From: Pectobacterium aroidearum
Lineage (GTDB): Bacteria > Pseudomonadota > Gammaproteobacteria > Enterobacterales > Enterobacteriaceae
Direction: 5' to 3'
DNA length: 64,000 nt
NCBI RefSeq assembly: GCF_015689195.1
Contig: NZ_CP065044.1
Coordinates: forward strand, 992,001 to 1,056,000
A program made the translations under genes and the position numbers. Position 1 is the first letter of the stretch. Every line of letters begins with the position of its first letter. Below, piece by piece: positions 44,467 through 53,116 of the stretch. The notes below the pieces were generated by a model that was not told the DNA's origin, did no database searches, and saw only the letters and a program-made list of their open reading frames with translations.

Positions 44467-45375
44467 TCACTGCGTCAACGCACGCCAGCGCGGATCGTGA
44501 GCAAACCAGTCCACCAGAAAATCCAGCAGGGTACGCAGCGCGGCAGGCATCTGACGGCGTGAAGTGTAAATGCCATAAATCCCCATCGCCTGCGGACGGT
44601 ATTCCGGCAACAGCGCCACCAGTTGTCCCGTTGCGAGATAAGGCGTCACAGAATAGCGTGGTTGTAGCGCGATCCCCGCCCCTTCCAGCGCGCCCGCCAG
44701 CAGCACCAGCGATTCATTGCCGCTCAGGTTACCGCTGACGGGAATCGTAAACTTTTCATCATCGCGGGAAAAATGCCACAGGCTTTTGCCGAAATAGGTA
44801 TAGGTCAGGCAGTTGTGAATCGAGAGATCGGTCAGCTGTCGCGGAATACCGTGTTCATTCAGATAAGAGGGCGATGCACACAACACCGACTCACAGCGTG
44901 CCAGCGGTCGGGCAATCAGATTGGGATCCAGTTCGTTAGTAATGCGCAGCGCCAGATCGATACGCTCCTCGACCAAATTCACCGCGCGGTTATTCATTTG
45001 CAGATCGATAGCGACCCGAGGATGGTGCCTTAGAAACGTCGTGATCGCCATGCCGAGCGCCCCCTGCGCCAGCGATTGTGAGCAGCTAAGGCGCAGCAAA
45101 CCGCTTAACGTGGCATCGTCGGTATCGGCCTCGATACGCATATCCGCCGTCAACGCCAGCATCTCCCGACAGCGCGCCAGCGTTTTTTCCCCGGCATCCG
45201 TCAGGCTCAGTTTGCGCGTCGTACGGTGCAATAACCGCGTCCCCGCCCACGCTTCCATCTCTGCCAGATAGCGCGTCACCATTGCCCGAGACATATCCAG
45301 CGTCTCTGCCGCCGCGATCATGCTGCCGCGGTCTATAATAGTCACAAATACTTCAGCCGCCGTAATGCGATCCAT
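44467..45375 (-). CDS. LysR-family regulator
   Basis: 302 residues with HTH (MIAAAETLDMSRAMVTRYLA) and a LysR substrate domain. It belongs to the AaeR/CrgA-like subgroup by its N-terminus MDRITAAEVFVTIIDRGSM. Divergent from the metallo-beta-lactamase-fold gene across 107 bp that contain two copies of ATGCAACA (45393 and 45435 regions), so it probably controls that gene. Confidence 0.9.
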   Translation of the reverse strand: MDRITAAEVFVTIIDRGSMIAAAETLDMSRAMVTRYLAEMEAWAGTRLLHRTTRKLSLTDAGEKTLARCREMLALTADMRIEADTDDATLSGLLRLSCSQSLAQGALGMAITTFLRHHPRVAIDLQMNNRAVNLVEERIDLALRITNELDPNLIARPLARCESVLCASPSYLNEHGIPRQLTDLSIHNCLTYTYFGKSLWHFSRDDEKFTIPVSGNLSGNESLVLLAGALEGAGIALQPRYSVTPYLATGQLVALLPEYRPQAMGIYGIYTSRRQMPAALRTLLDFLVDWFAHDPRWRALTQ

Positions 45376-45482
45376 AGATTAGTCCGTTTTATGCAACAAA
45401 CAATTGCCAGTTTTGCGGTTTTTCGTACGATTAATGCAACATAACATGAACCCACTTTCTGTCATACCTGTGGAGTATCACC

Positions 45483-46364
45483 ATGTCTAAATCTATCGCT
45501 TTTACCGTATCTTTACTCGCTGCATCGCTGGGTCTGGCTTCTGCTGCTAACGCCGCAGAGTTAAAAATCGATGTGTTTAATCCAGGTGAAGCCAGCGTAT
45601 TCCCAGTTTCCTCCGAAATTATCAGCGGAGATAAAGAAGTTGCTCTGATCGATGCACAGTTCCAGCGTAACGATGCTCAGACGCTGGTTGAACGCATCAA
45701 AGCCACCGGAAAAAAACTGACCACCGTTTATATCAGCCATTCCGACCCTGACTATTACTTCGGTCTGGACGTGATCAAAGCCGCTTTCCCGGATGCTAAA
45801 ATCATTGCTACTCAGGCAACCATCGACGCAATCAACGCCAGCAAAGACGGCAAAGTAGCGCATTGGGGCCCCGTTCTGAAAGAAAACGCGCCGAAAGAGA
45901 TCGTGGTTCCTCAACCGCTGGAAGGCGATAGCTTCACCGTTGACGGCAAAAAACTGGAAGTAAAAGGGCTGAAAGGGCCAACGCCAGATCGTACCTTCGT
46001 CTGGATCCCGTCGCTGAAAGCTGTTGTCGGTGGTATTCCAGTCTCTGCCAACATCCACGTCTGGCTTGCCGATACCCAAACGCCAGAATCTCGCGTTCAC
46101 TGGCGTGAAACGCTGAAATCCATTGAAGCGCTGAAGCCGACCACCGTCGTACCGGGTCATTTCATCGCACCAACCGATTACACGCTGAAGAATGTGACCT
46201 TCACGCTGCAATATCTGGATACCGTGGAGAAAGAGCTGGCAAAAACCAAAAACTCTGCCGAGCTGATCGCTGCAATGAAAAAACACTACCCAACGCTGAA
46301 AGAAGAATCTGGTCTTGAACTGAGCGCCCAGGTTCTGAAAGGTGAAATGAAGTGGCCACAGTAA
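45483..46364 (+). CDS. Periplasmic metallo-beta-lactamase-fold protein, altered metal motif
   Basis: 293 residues. A Sec signal peptide is clear, with likely cleavage after A24 (SAANA-AELK). The MBL fold is recognisable, but the usual HxHxDH reads H86-S-D88-P-D90-Y91 in YISHSDPDYYFG, so two histidine ligands are replaced; the later VVPGH histidine remains. It may bind one metal or use a different set. Related proteins with an HSDPDYYFG-like motif seem to form their own family. It overlaps the next gene by 13 bp and is probably LysR-controlled. Confidence 0.87.
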   Translation: MSKSIAFTVSLLAASLGLASAANAAELKIDVFNPGEASVFPVSSEIISGDKEVALIDAQFQRNDAQTLVERIKATGKKLTTVYISHSDPDYYFGLDVIKAAFPDAKIIATQATIDAINASKDGKVAHWGPVLKENAPKEIVVPQPLEGDSFTVDGKKLEVKGLKGPTPDRTFVWIPSLKAVVGGIPVSANIHVWLADTQTPESRVHWRETLKSIEALKPTTVVPGHFIAPTDYTLKNVTFTLQYLDTVEKELAKTKNSAELIAAMKKHYPTLKEESGLELSAQVLKGEMKWPQ

Positions 46365-47008
46365 GACTGCATTACATTTACGATCCACTGTGCGGCTGGT
46401 GCTACGGCGCCGCCCCACTCGCGCTGGCTGCGCAGGAGATTGAGGGGCTGGATCTGATCCTCCACGGCGGCGGTATGATGACGGGCAGCAATAGCCGCAC
46501 CATCACCCCCGAGTGGCACGATTATGTGATTCCTCACGATCGCCGCATCGCGCAAATGACTGGGCAGACCTTCGGGGAAAATTATTACGAAGGGTTGCTG
46601 CGCGACACCAGCGTCATACTGGATTCCGCGCCGCCGACGGCTGCCGTACTCGCTGCGGAAGCGATGGCTGACAAAGGCATGGAGATGTTGTACCAGATTG
46701 AGCAGGCGCACTACGTTTCCGGGCTCAAGATCGTCGACGCCGCCGTGCTACGTCAGTGTGCGGAAGCAATCGGTCTGGATGGCGACGCTTTCTGCACAGA
46801 ATTCGCCTTTATTCAGGCAGAAGCGCTGTCAAAACACATCAGTGCCAGCCGGGAATTACTGGCGAAAGTACGCGGGCAAGGCTTCCCCACGTTCGCGCTG
46901 GAAGATGCCAACGGGAATTTCCAGCAAATTCCCGCAGCAAACTACCTCGGTCAGGTAGATGCATGGCGCAAGGTGCTGACACAGATGGTCAACCACGTCA
47001 CCGCATAA
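46352..47008 (+). CDS. DsbA-family thioredoxin-fold protein (CGWC)
   Basis: 218 residues starting at GTG 46352, inside the last codons of the preceding gene, with GGTGAAA upstream. The active site YDPLCGWCYGAAP is of the cytoplasmic DsbA/FrnE-like kind, with the cis-proline region GFPTFALE. No signal peptide, so it is cytosolic; related proteins take part in oxidative stress or polyketide isomerisation. Likely cotranscribed with the MBL gene and ended by the terminator at 47027. Confidence 0.9.
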   Translation: MATVRLHYIYDPLCGWCYGAAPLALAAQEIEGLDLILHGGGMMTGSNSRTITPEWHDYVIPHDRRIAQMTGQTFGENYYEGLLRDTSVILDSAPPTAAVLAAEAMADKGMEMLYQIEQAHYVSGLKIVDAAVLRQCAEAIGLDGDAFCTEFAFIQAEALSKHISASRELLAKVRGQGFPTFALEDANGNFQQIPAANYLGQVDAWRKVLTQMVNHVTA

Positions 47009-47026
47009 CGTTCTCGTCAACCTTCC

Positions 47027-47057
47027 AGGGAGCACGCCACGGCCTGCTCCCTTTTTT
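47027..47057 (+). terminator. Rho-independent terminator
   Basis: Stem AGGGAGCA / TGCTCCCT with a 10-nt loop and six Ts, 19 bp after the DsbA-like gene. Confidence 0.92.
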
Positions 47058-47168
47058 CGCTCCCGATATCGGCTGTATCTCATCCGCGTAAACCGCTAAA
47101 GTATTTCCTTCGTGATAAATCAACGCGCTACCGCGTTTATTCATCAATCTCGTTGAGAAGGAAGCAAC

Positions 47169-47732
47169 ATGAACGAACAGTGGTCTGTTTTTGAAATATG
47201 GCTGGAAACGCACTGGCCTGAAGGACGAAAAGGGCTCAATCCCCCCGCTACAGAACAAGAAATCGACGCGCTTGAACAGGCACTTGGCACTGCGCTGCCC
47301 GACGATTACAAAGCCTGCCTGCGTGTTCATAACGGGCAAGATACCTACTCAGGCGGCCTTTTCGAGAACGCAGAATTCTTATCCACACACGCGGTACTGG
47401 AACAATGGGAAATTTGGCAATCGCTGCTTAGCGATGGACAATTTGAGGGCATCCAGTCCAGCCCGGAAGACGGCATCAAAGACGACTGGTGGAACGCGAA
47501 GTGGATCCCCTTCACTCACAACGGCGGCGGCGATCACTACTGCCTCGATCTCGATCCGGCGACCGGAGGCCAGCACGGCCAGATTATTACCATGTGGCAC
47601 GACATGGACGAGAGAGAGAAATTGTCTTCCTCGTTCGCAAACTGGTTCCAGAGCTATGTCTCTGACGTGATTGCCGGAAAGTACGTTTACTCTGATGAAT
47701 ACGGCGGGCTGACACCGATTGATGAGCTATAA
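47169..47732 (+). CDS. SMI1/KNR4 (SUKH) family protein
   Basis: 187 residues. The SUKH domain shows the early NPPATEQEIDALEQALGTALP then DDYKACLRVHNGQ, and the late WIPFTHNGGGDHYCLDLDP motif. SUKH proteins are common immunity proteins of polymorphic toxin systems, but stand-alone chromosomal copies also exist. No toxin gene is adjacent. AAGGAA lies seven bases upstream of the ATG. A small unknown gene follows 35 bp later. Confidence 0.87.
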   Translation: MNEQWSVFEIWLETHWPEGRKGLNPPATEQEIDALEQALGTALPDDYKACLRVHNGQDTYSGGLFENAEFLSTHAVLEQWEIWQSLLSDGQFEGIQSSPEDGIKDDWWNAKWIPFTHNGGGDHYCLDLDPATGGQHGQIITMWHDMDEREKLSSSFANWFQSYVSDVIAGKYVYSDEYGGLTPIDEL

Positions 47733-47767
47733 ATGCGTAAAGCAGTCAATAACAGGAGCGATTTACC

Positions 47768-48061
47768 ATGAAATTAAGCCACAGTTTTAGCAGCGCATTA
47801 AGAACGTTTGCCTATTTCATGGCTAGCGGCACCCAAAATACGCTAGAAGGCATTGATTACCTTTCACTGTACGGTGAAGAGCCCAGCGCGTTTGAACAGG
47901 TCTTCGCTATCTACGCCAATGTGTTAGAGCTGGATGAAGACGGCAACGTACTGAACGCCAAATATGCCGAAAAACGGGCAACAGACTATTTACGACAATA
48001 CTGCGACCCCAATTTCACCGTTGACCCTCCTTATGAGGACTGGGAAGTCGAGCTGCATTGA
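47768..48061 (+). CDS. Hypothetical protein, possible partner of the SUKH gene
   Basis: 97 residues, acidic, helical, starting MKLSHSFSSALRTFAYFMAS and ending PPYEDWEVELH. No signal peptide; no family recognised. CAGGAG lies eight to thirteen bases upstream and the gene follows the SUKH gene closely on the same strand, so expression looks real. A second immunity-type protein is possible but unproven. Confidence 0.7.
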   Translation: MKLSHSFSSALRTFAYFMASGTQNTLEGIDYLSLYGEEPSAFEQVFAIYANVLELDEDGNVLNAKYAEKRATDYLRQYCDPNFTVDPPYEDWEVELH

Positions 48062-48084
48062 TTTACCGACAGGATTGCTTGATC

Positions 48085-48114
48085 AAAAAAGCCTCGACGA
48101 AACGATCGAGGCTT
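48085..48114 (-). terminator. Terminator of the minus-strand gene at 48155
   Basis: Perfect 9-bp stem AAGCCTCGA / TCGAGGCTT, loop of 8 nt; on the minus strand the stem runs into six Ts. It may also stop the plus-strand gene ending at 48061. Confidence 0.85.
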
Positions 48115-48154
48115 AGAGAAAACCCAAATTAATGATGGATTATAACGAATGTAA

Positions 48155-48535
48155 TCAGTCTGGTTGGCGAGTGAAAACAACGTCCTCAAACGAGAAACGC
48201 TGTTGGCCACCGGTAATCGTCGTGTACGAACGGCTACCGCTTAACGTGATCTGCTCGGGGTTATCCGTTGAGGTTCCCACCCAATAATCACGAATGACAT
48301 AATTATAACCGCCCCCATCATTACGATAGGTACACGCAATGCCAAAATTAATCGTCGCCTGTCCCGCAGTATAAAGCCAGGAACCAACGAAGGATGCGCC
48401 CTGATAAATAAAATCCCCTACGGGCGTGTCTTTCGTTGTGAATGAACCTGTGAATTTAGCCCCCAAAAAATCTGGGTCGGTAATAACCAATGTATGTTTA
48501 CCATCTGCGCTAGAATACGTTCCGGCTGATAACAT
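48155..48535 (-). CDS. Small beta-rich protein, possibly avidin-like
   Basis: 126 residues with no signal peptide. Strand-like stretches rich in Gly, Thr, Tyr and aromatic residues: LSAGTYSSADGKHTLVIT, FTGSFTTKD, FVGSWLYTA, DYWVGTSTDN, FEDVVFTRQ. The first two and the fourth recall the streptavidin barrel (GTWYNQLGS, LTGTYES, QWLLTSGT). This is a by-eye similarity only; lectin-like barrels are alternatives. It has its own terminator and an AT-rich upstream region, so it is a single-gene unit. Confidence 0.6.
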   Translation of the reverse strand: MLSAGTYSSADGKHTLVITDPDFLGAKFTGSFTTKDTPVGDFIYQGASFVGSWLYTAGQATINFGIACTYRNDGGGYNYVIRDYWVGTSTDNPEQITLSGSRSYTTITGGQQRFSFEDVVFTRQPD

Positions 48536-49194
48536 AATTAACCTCTCTATATTAATTTATTTAGGAAACCGAATTAACTAACTGTCATATTCATAATAAA
48601 AAGATCCTGAGAGATTACCTATAATCAACAGTACTCTAAATATAATATGAGATATGCAGTACTTAGATAGTGTATAAAAAACACCGAAGATATTTTATTA
48701 AACTGATTTATAAATTCAGCTTAGAACACCAGCAACTAACCCACTCCTGCACTGACGAAAGAGCTCTTTTATTTCTGCCTTTTCGGTAGTGCGCTGCTCA
48801 CAGATCAGCAATTCATTCAGCCAGAACATTCTAAGCCCTCAGTATCACACCATTTCTGAAACTGGCGGTGAGCAAGGCTTGATAAATCTGTTTCGATGCT
48901 GCTTTGTGTATTCCTCTGGCTACCCGTCATTTTTCGCTTTTAGAAATGATCACTATTTATTAATGATCATCACTTTTTGGAACGGTATTTAATTTACAAC
49001 TCGGAAACATCATCGATTTTTTGCGATAATTTCGTCAGATATTTTATTCTGTGATTTTTATTTATATAAATATAATGAACTAAACAAATAACACCAATCT
49101 TATTTATGTTGTTTTTTTTCACCGCTCGTTAATAATGGCGGCATTCAGTTTTTTAGTAAAAAAATGGGTAAACAAGGGTTAAAGGAGAATTAAC
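48536..49194. other. AT-rich intergenic region
   Basis: 659 bp, AT-rich, between the minus-strand small gene and the secreted lyase-like gene. A 67-codon open frame at 48789-48992 has no ribosome binding site or plausible protein features. Promoters for both flanking genes must be here; AAGGAGAA directly precedes the ATG at 49195. Confidence 0.6.
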
Positions 49195-50757
49195 ATGAAT
49201 AAAGGAAAAGGTCTGCTGGCAGGAATTATTGGCAGTCTTATTATTATGCTGCCGTTTTCATCAGGAATAGCTGAAGAAGAGGTGTCAAGTGCCGCGGTAT
49301 CGGCAGCTAAAATTGCGACCAAAGCAGATTTTTCTTACACCGCGAGTGTACTCTCCGTCGCATTTGATGGCGGTCTATCTTCTTTTGACCTCGATCGTGC
49401 TGGTACTTATCAATGGGATTTTGGTGATGGTGTGACCTCCACTGAAATCAGGCCACAGCATACCTATGCTAAAGACGGAAGCTATACCGTTTCTCTGACG
49501 GTGCAGGATATCAATGGCCGTACCAAAACTCTCAGGAAAAAAATATCTGTTCGTTCAGCCAAGACCGGATTCGAGAATGGGTGGCAATTAGGGAGTGAGC
49601 GCTCACATGAGGGCGCGATGCAACCCATGCACATGTGTACGACTCAATCTCCGAATTGGGTCAGCGTTGTGGATCTAAAAGATGAAGGGATTAGCACATC
49701 TGATATCGTGGGTACTAAGGCCATTAAAAGTTTTTGGACTGAGACAGGCTATGACTACACGACACATCCAAGACTGAGACGTGGTGCGGAAGCCTGCGCA
49801 GGACCGGATAATGGTACACAAAAAGAAGCGTGGATCGGGTTTATGGTGTACCTGCCATCGAAAGGTTACCCCATGGATAAAAGTGGCGGTATTTTCCAGT
49901 TGTTTAGTGGTAACGGCAGTTGCACATCGTGGGCAGGGATGTTGACTGTGGTCAACAATAGCCTGATGTTTTCACACCGTACTGGATGTGTTCCGCCAAC
50001 GGAACCCATTCTCGTTAAGGATATTCCTCGAGATCGCTGGATTCCGGTGATTGTTCATGTAGTGGTATCACGTCAGCAGCAAGGTCAGGTCGAGTTATGG
50101 TTTGATGGCGCGCCGAAAAATAAGCCGACCTATAGCGCGAAAAACATCAATTTTGGTTTTGGCGTATGGCGTGATGATGACACCATTGAAGGCCGTATGC
50201 ATTTTACTTTTGGGCAATATGCCTGGGATGACTCTAACTACACGCCCAACGAAACTCGGGTCAACTATTTTGACAATATCCATATTGTCAATGAAGGTCG
50301 TGACGATGGCTGGGAGAATGTCAACCCACTGACAGCTCATAACCAGTACACTGGTGCACAGGTATGGGCAAATAGGCAGTGGGAGGGCAGCGGTGTTCAG
50401 CGAGCATTTGATGTTGATATCAACACCAAGTATGCGGCAAATGAGAGCAATACACCGCTTTACTTGCAATATCGCTTCCCTAAAGGTGAATCATTACAAG
50501 CCGTTAGTTATAAGATCAGCAGCACCTACTCCTCCACAGACAAACGCTATCCGCGAGACTGGACGTTGCTAGGATCGAATGATGGCGTGACCTGGAATAC
50601 GCTTGACCAACAGATGAAGCAGTACTTTGGTAAACGTGCAACCCGTGAATTTCAGGTTGCGACACCGGGGGAATATTCCTACTATCGATTGCGTATTGAC
50701 GCCAATAACGGCGCTGATGCTACAGAAGTCGGCGATATTGTTTTTCTGGATAAGTAA
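49195..50757 (+). CDS. Secreted PKD - polysaccharide-lyase-like - discoidin protein
   Basis: 520 residues. Signal peptide of about 26 residues (GLLAGIIGSLIIMLPFSSGIA). PKD domain at about 42-120 with YQWDFGDG and HTYAKDGSYTVSLTV. The middle, about 125-365, resembles heparin-lyase / PL20-like jelly rolls: EAWIGFMVYLPS, GGIFQLFSGNG, and the paired FDGAPKNKPTY and HFTFGQYAWDD segments. F5/8 type C domain at about 375-520. Four cysteines may form disulfides. It is probably secreted and acts on or binds a polysaccharide; substrate unknown. GC content is lower than the neighbours. Confidence 0.8.
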   Translation: MNKGKGLLAGIIGSLIIMLPFSSGIAEEEVSSAAVSAAKIATKADFSYTASVLSVAFDGGLSSFDLDRAGTYQWDFGDGVTSTEIRPQHTYAKDGSYTVSLTVQDINGRTKTLRKKISVRSAKTGFENGWQLGSERSHEGAMQPMHMCTTQSPNWVSVVDLKDEGISTSDIVGTKAIKSFWTETGYDYTTHPRLRRGAEACAGPDNGTQKEAWIGFMVYLPSKGYPMDKSGGIFQLFSGNGSCTSWAGMLTVVNNSLMFSHRTGCVPPTEPILVKDIPRDRWIPVIVHVVVSRQQQGQVELWFDGAPKNKPTYSAKNINFGFGVWRDDDTIEGRMHFTFGQYAWDDSNYTPNETRVNYFDNIHIVNEGRDDGWENVNPLTAHNQYTGAQVWANRQWEGSGVQRAFDVDINTKYAANESNTPLYLQYRFPKGESLQAVSYKISSTYSSTDKRYPRDWTLLGSNDGVTWNTLDQQMKQYFGKRATREFQVATPGEYSYYRLRIDANNGADATEVGDIVFLDK

Positions 50758-50771
50758 TTAATCAAACAGTT

Positions 50772-50805
50772 CATCGTCACCCGGGAAACAGGCCGCGTGA
50801 CGATG
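50772..50805 (+). terminator. Hairpin after the lyase-like gene
   Basis: 9-bp stem CATCGTCAC / GTGACGATG with a 16-nt loop starting 14 bp after the stop. No T-run follows. The remaining DNA to 51266 has no gene; the dusA promoter must lie near its right end. Confidence 0.55.
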
Positions 50806-51266
50806 TACTACAACTTGCACCTCATCAGCGTATTCTGTTTTCCTTTGTTGCATGGATGGTTTTTTCCGACAGTGCTTTTTGCTTATTAATAGCATGATGG
50901 CTGATCATGGTTATAGATGGACGTCGGCATGACAACATCAGCGTTGGCTCATGAAAAGAACATACATCTGGATAAACCGCTTCCGTCGCGTACTGACTGT
51001 TTAAAAGAAAAAGATCTAAATTTACAAAACGATACTACATTCTTCCTGTGCCATTATTGTCTGGAATAAAGTCCTGTTGGGAGCGGCTATTAGCCTTAGG
51101 CAAGTTGAGGACATGGTCAGACGGGTATAGTGAACGAAAGGCACACGTCCCCTGACGCAGGGTAAGATAACACTCAGTCACGACCCGTTCCCTGTGCTAT
51201 AGTCGCCCCGCAACGATAGCCTCAGACCATACCGCCAGACACACACGAAACGATAACTGACAAATC

Positions 51267-52289
51267 ATGACCGACGTAAAATCAGGTACACACCACACGG
51301 TATCTACCGACTCTCGCGCTTCTCGCCTTAACCGCTTCTCCATCGCGCCGATGTTGGACTGGACCGATCGTCATTGCCGTTACTTCCTTCGCCAGTTGAG
51401 CAGCCAGACGCTGCTGTATACCGAAATGGTGACGACAGGCGCGATTCTTCACGGTAAAGGCGACTATCTAGCTTATAGCGAAGAAGAACATCCGCTGGCG
51501 CTACAGCTCGGTGGGAGCGATCCGCAAGCGCTGGCGCAGTGTGCCAAACTGGCAGAACAGCGCGGCTATGATGAAGTTAACCTGAACGTCGGCTGCCCGT
51601 CTGACCGTGTACAGAATGGTCGTTTCGGCGCCTGTCTAATGGGCGAAGCAGCACTGGTCGCGGACTGTATCAAGGCGATGAAAGACAGCACCTCAATCCC
51701 GATTACGGTGAAAACCCGTATCGGCATTGACGATCAAGACAGCTATGCATTCCTGTGCGACTTTATTCAAACCGTTGCCGAACGCGGCGAATGTGAGACG
51801 TTTATCGTCCACGCGCGCAAAGCCTGGCTATCAGGTCTTAGCCCGAAAGAGAATCGGGAAATTCCGCCGCTGGATTATCCGCGCGTTTACCAGCTCAAGC
51901 GTGATTTTCCCGCGCTCACCATCGCCATCAACGGCGGTATCAAAACGCTGGAAGAAGCCAAAACGCACTTACAACATCTGGATGGCGTGATGATGGGGCG
52001 TGAAGCCTATCAGAACCCCGGTATTCTGGCGCAGGTCGACCGCGAGCTGTTTGGCATCGACGCTGCAACGCCGGATCTGGCTGGCGTGGTACGAACCATG
52101 TACCCCTATATCGAGCGCGAACTCTCCGGCGGCGCGGCATTAGGCCACATCACGCGCCACATGCTCGGCATGTTTCAGGGCATTCCCGGCGCGCGTCAAT
52201 GGCGACGCTATCTCAGTGAAAATGCCCACAAACCCGGTGCCGATGCTGCAGTGGTAGAACGTGCATTAGCGCTGGTTAATCTGGTTTAA
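51267..52289 (+). CDS. dusA: tRNA-dihydrouridine synthase A
   Basis: A 340-residue FMN enzyme that reduces U20/U20a in the tRNA D-loop. Core motifs are [14 protein letters not shown] at the N-terminus, [13 protein letters not shown] with the catalytic cysteine, and [10 protein letters not shown]. The N-terminus before FSIAPMLDW is variable in the family, so the start could be somewhat later. It is followed by the sigma-54 promoter of pspG, as in E. coli. Confidence 0.96.
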   Translation: MTDVKSGTHHTVSTDSRASRLNRFSIAPMLDWTDRHCRYFLRQLSSQTLLYTEMVTTGAILHGKGDYLAYSEEEHPLALQLGGSDPQALAQCAKLAEQRGYDEVNLNVGCPSDRVQNGRFGACLMGEAALVADCIKAMKDSTSIPITVKTRIGIDDQDSYAFLCDFIQTVAERGECETFIVHARKAWLSGLSPKENREIPPLDYPRVYQLKRDFPALTIAINGGIKTLEEAKTHLQHLDGVMMGREAYQNPGILAQVDRELFGIDAATPDLAGVVRTMYPYIERELSGGAALGHITRHMLGMFQGIPGARQWRRYLSENAHKPGADAAVVERALALVNLV

Positions 52290-52379
52290 AAAACACTAAT
52301 AGTTAGTCTTTTTCATCAACTTTCCTTCACTCCTTCTCCTGATGTCGCTGGTAAATCAACCACTTACCAGCGGCACATC

Positions 52380-52396
52380 TTGGCACGATTCTTGTT
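52380..52396 (+). promoter_or_regulatory. Sigma-54 promoter of pspG
   Basis: TTGGCACGATTCTTGTT: GG at 52382-52383 and GT at 52394-52395 with exactly ten bases between (consensus GG-N10-GC). 70 bp upstream of pspG, as expected for a PspF-activated gene. Confidence 0.85.
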
Positions 52397-52465
52397 ATAG
52401 CTTATGTATCACGCAGACCCACTTTTCCTGCGTCAGATGCGGTTTAACAGCTACAGGAGCGTACC

Positions 52466-52738
52466 ATGTTGGAAATTTTCTTCGTTATTGGCTTTTTTAT
52501 CATGCTGATGTTGACGGGCGTGTCATTGCTGGGCGTGATTGCAGCACTGTTTGTGGCGTCCCTTTTTATGCTGATTGGCGGGTTGTTTAGCATGGCGATA
52601 AAGGTGCTACCGTGGCTGATTTTGGCCGTTGCAGCGGTATGGCTGTGGCGCAAGTTTAGCGGCCGTCCCGTCTACAATTCACACCGCTATACCTATCGAA
52701 AATACACTTATCGCCAGCGTAACGGGAATGAGTGGTAA
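52466..52738 (+). CDS. pspG: Phage shock protein G
   Basis: A 90-residue inner-membrane protein of the phage-shock regulon; starts MLEIFFVIGFFIMLMLTGVS as in E. coli and has two or three hydrophobic helices followed by a basic, Tyr-rich tail (RYTYRKYTYRQRNG). Expression is driven by the sigma-54 promoter at 52380 under PspF control, responding to envelope stress. Far from the pspABC operon, as in other enterics. Confidence 0.95.
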   Translation: MLEIFFVIGFFIMLMLTGVSLLGVIAALFVASLFMLIGGLFSMAIKVLPWLILAVAAVWLWRKFSGRPVYNSHRYTYRKYTYRQRNGNEW

Positions 52739-52784
52739 TGCCAGACAGGGAAAAATCTGAATTACGCGCAAAAATGACGGGCAA

Positions 52785-52833
52785 GGCCGTATTTAACACC
52801 AACTTGTTTAATTCGGCCTGTCCAAATACGGCC
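52785..52833. repeat. Inverted repeat between pspG and qorA
   Basis: Perfect 10-bp arms GGCCGTATTT and AAATACGGCC separated by 29 nt. It lies in 378 bp without a convincing gene. It may be part of the pspG 3' region or of an unrecognised RNA. Confidence 0.5.
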
Positions 52834-53077
52834 AGCTTTAGTACAAAAGTGTGCGCCAGCAGATATTTTTTCCCTGATGTGGCTGCTAGGATGACGCCAC
52901 TGTTTGGCACTCGATCGTCTTTTACAGAGTGAACAAACCAGGTAAATAAAACAGGGTGGCAAACAAGCCACACGATTTCATCGTCGTCAGGGAAATAATA
53001 GCCGCACAGCGGCACCTTCGTGACGATCACCACGCTGTACCCTACATACAGTCTGATGAAATTTGCGTAATGGCAAG

Positions 53078-53100
53078 AGCCTCCCACAGGGAGGCTTTTT
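53078..53100 (+). terminator. Rho-independent terminator, plus strand, distant from pspG
   Basis: Stem AGCCTCCC / GGGAGGCT with a 3-nt loop, then TTTT. It points along the plus strand although pspG ended 340 bp earlier, so either the pspG transcript has a long tail or a small RNA ends here. Confidence 0.85.
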
Positions 53101-53116
53101 GCTTTTCAGCGACAAA

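Noticed and set aside
48789-48992. A 67-codon open frame in the AT-rich gap before the lyase-like gene
   Set aside because: No ribosome binding site, composition like the surrounding non-coding DNA.
52291-52311. dusA terminator (ACTAA-TAG-TTAGT then Ts)
   Set aside because: Only a 5-bp AT-rich stem; too weak to list.
52738-52932. A 64-codon open frame starting TAATG at the pspG stop
   Set aside because: Junction would allow coupling, but the sequence has no recognisable features, contains the inverted repeat arms and overlaps a probable non-coding RNA region; not called.
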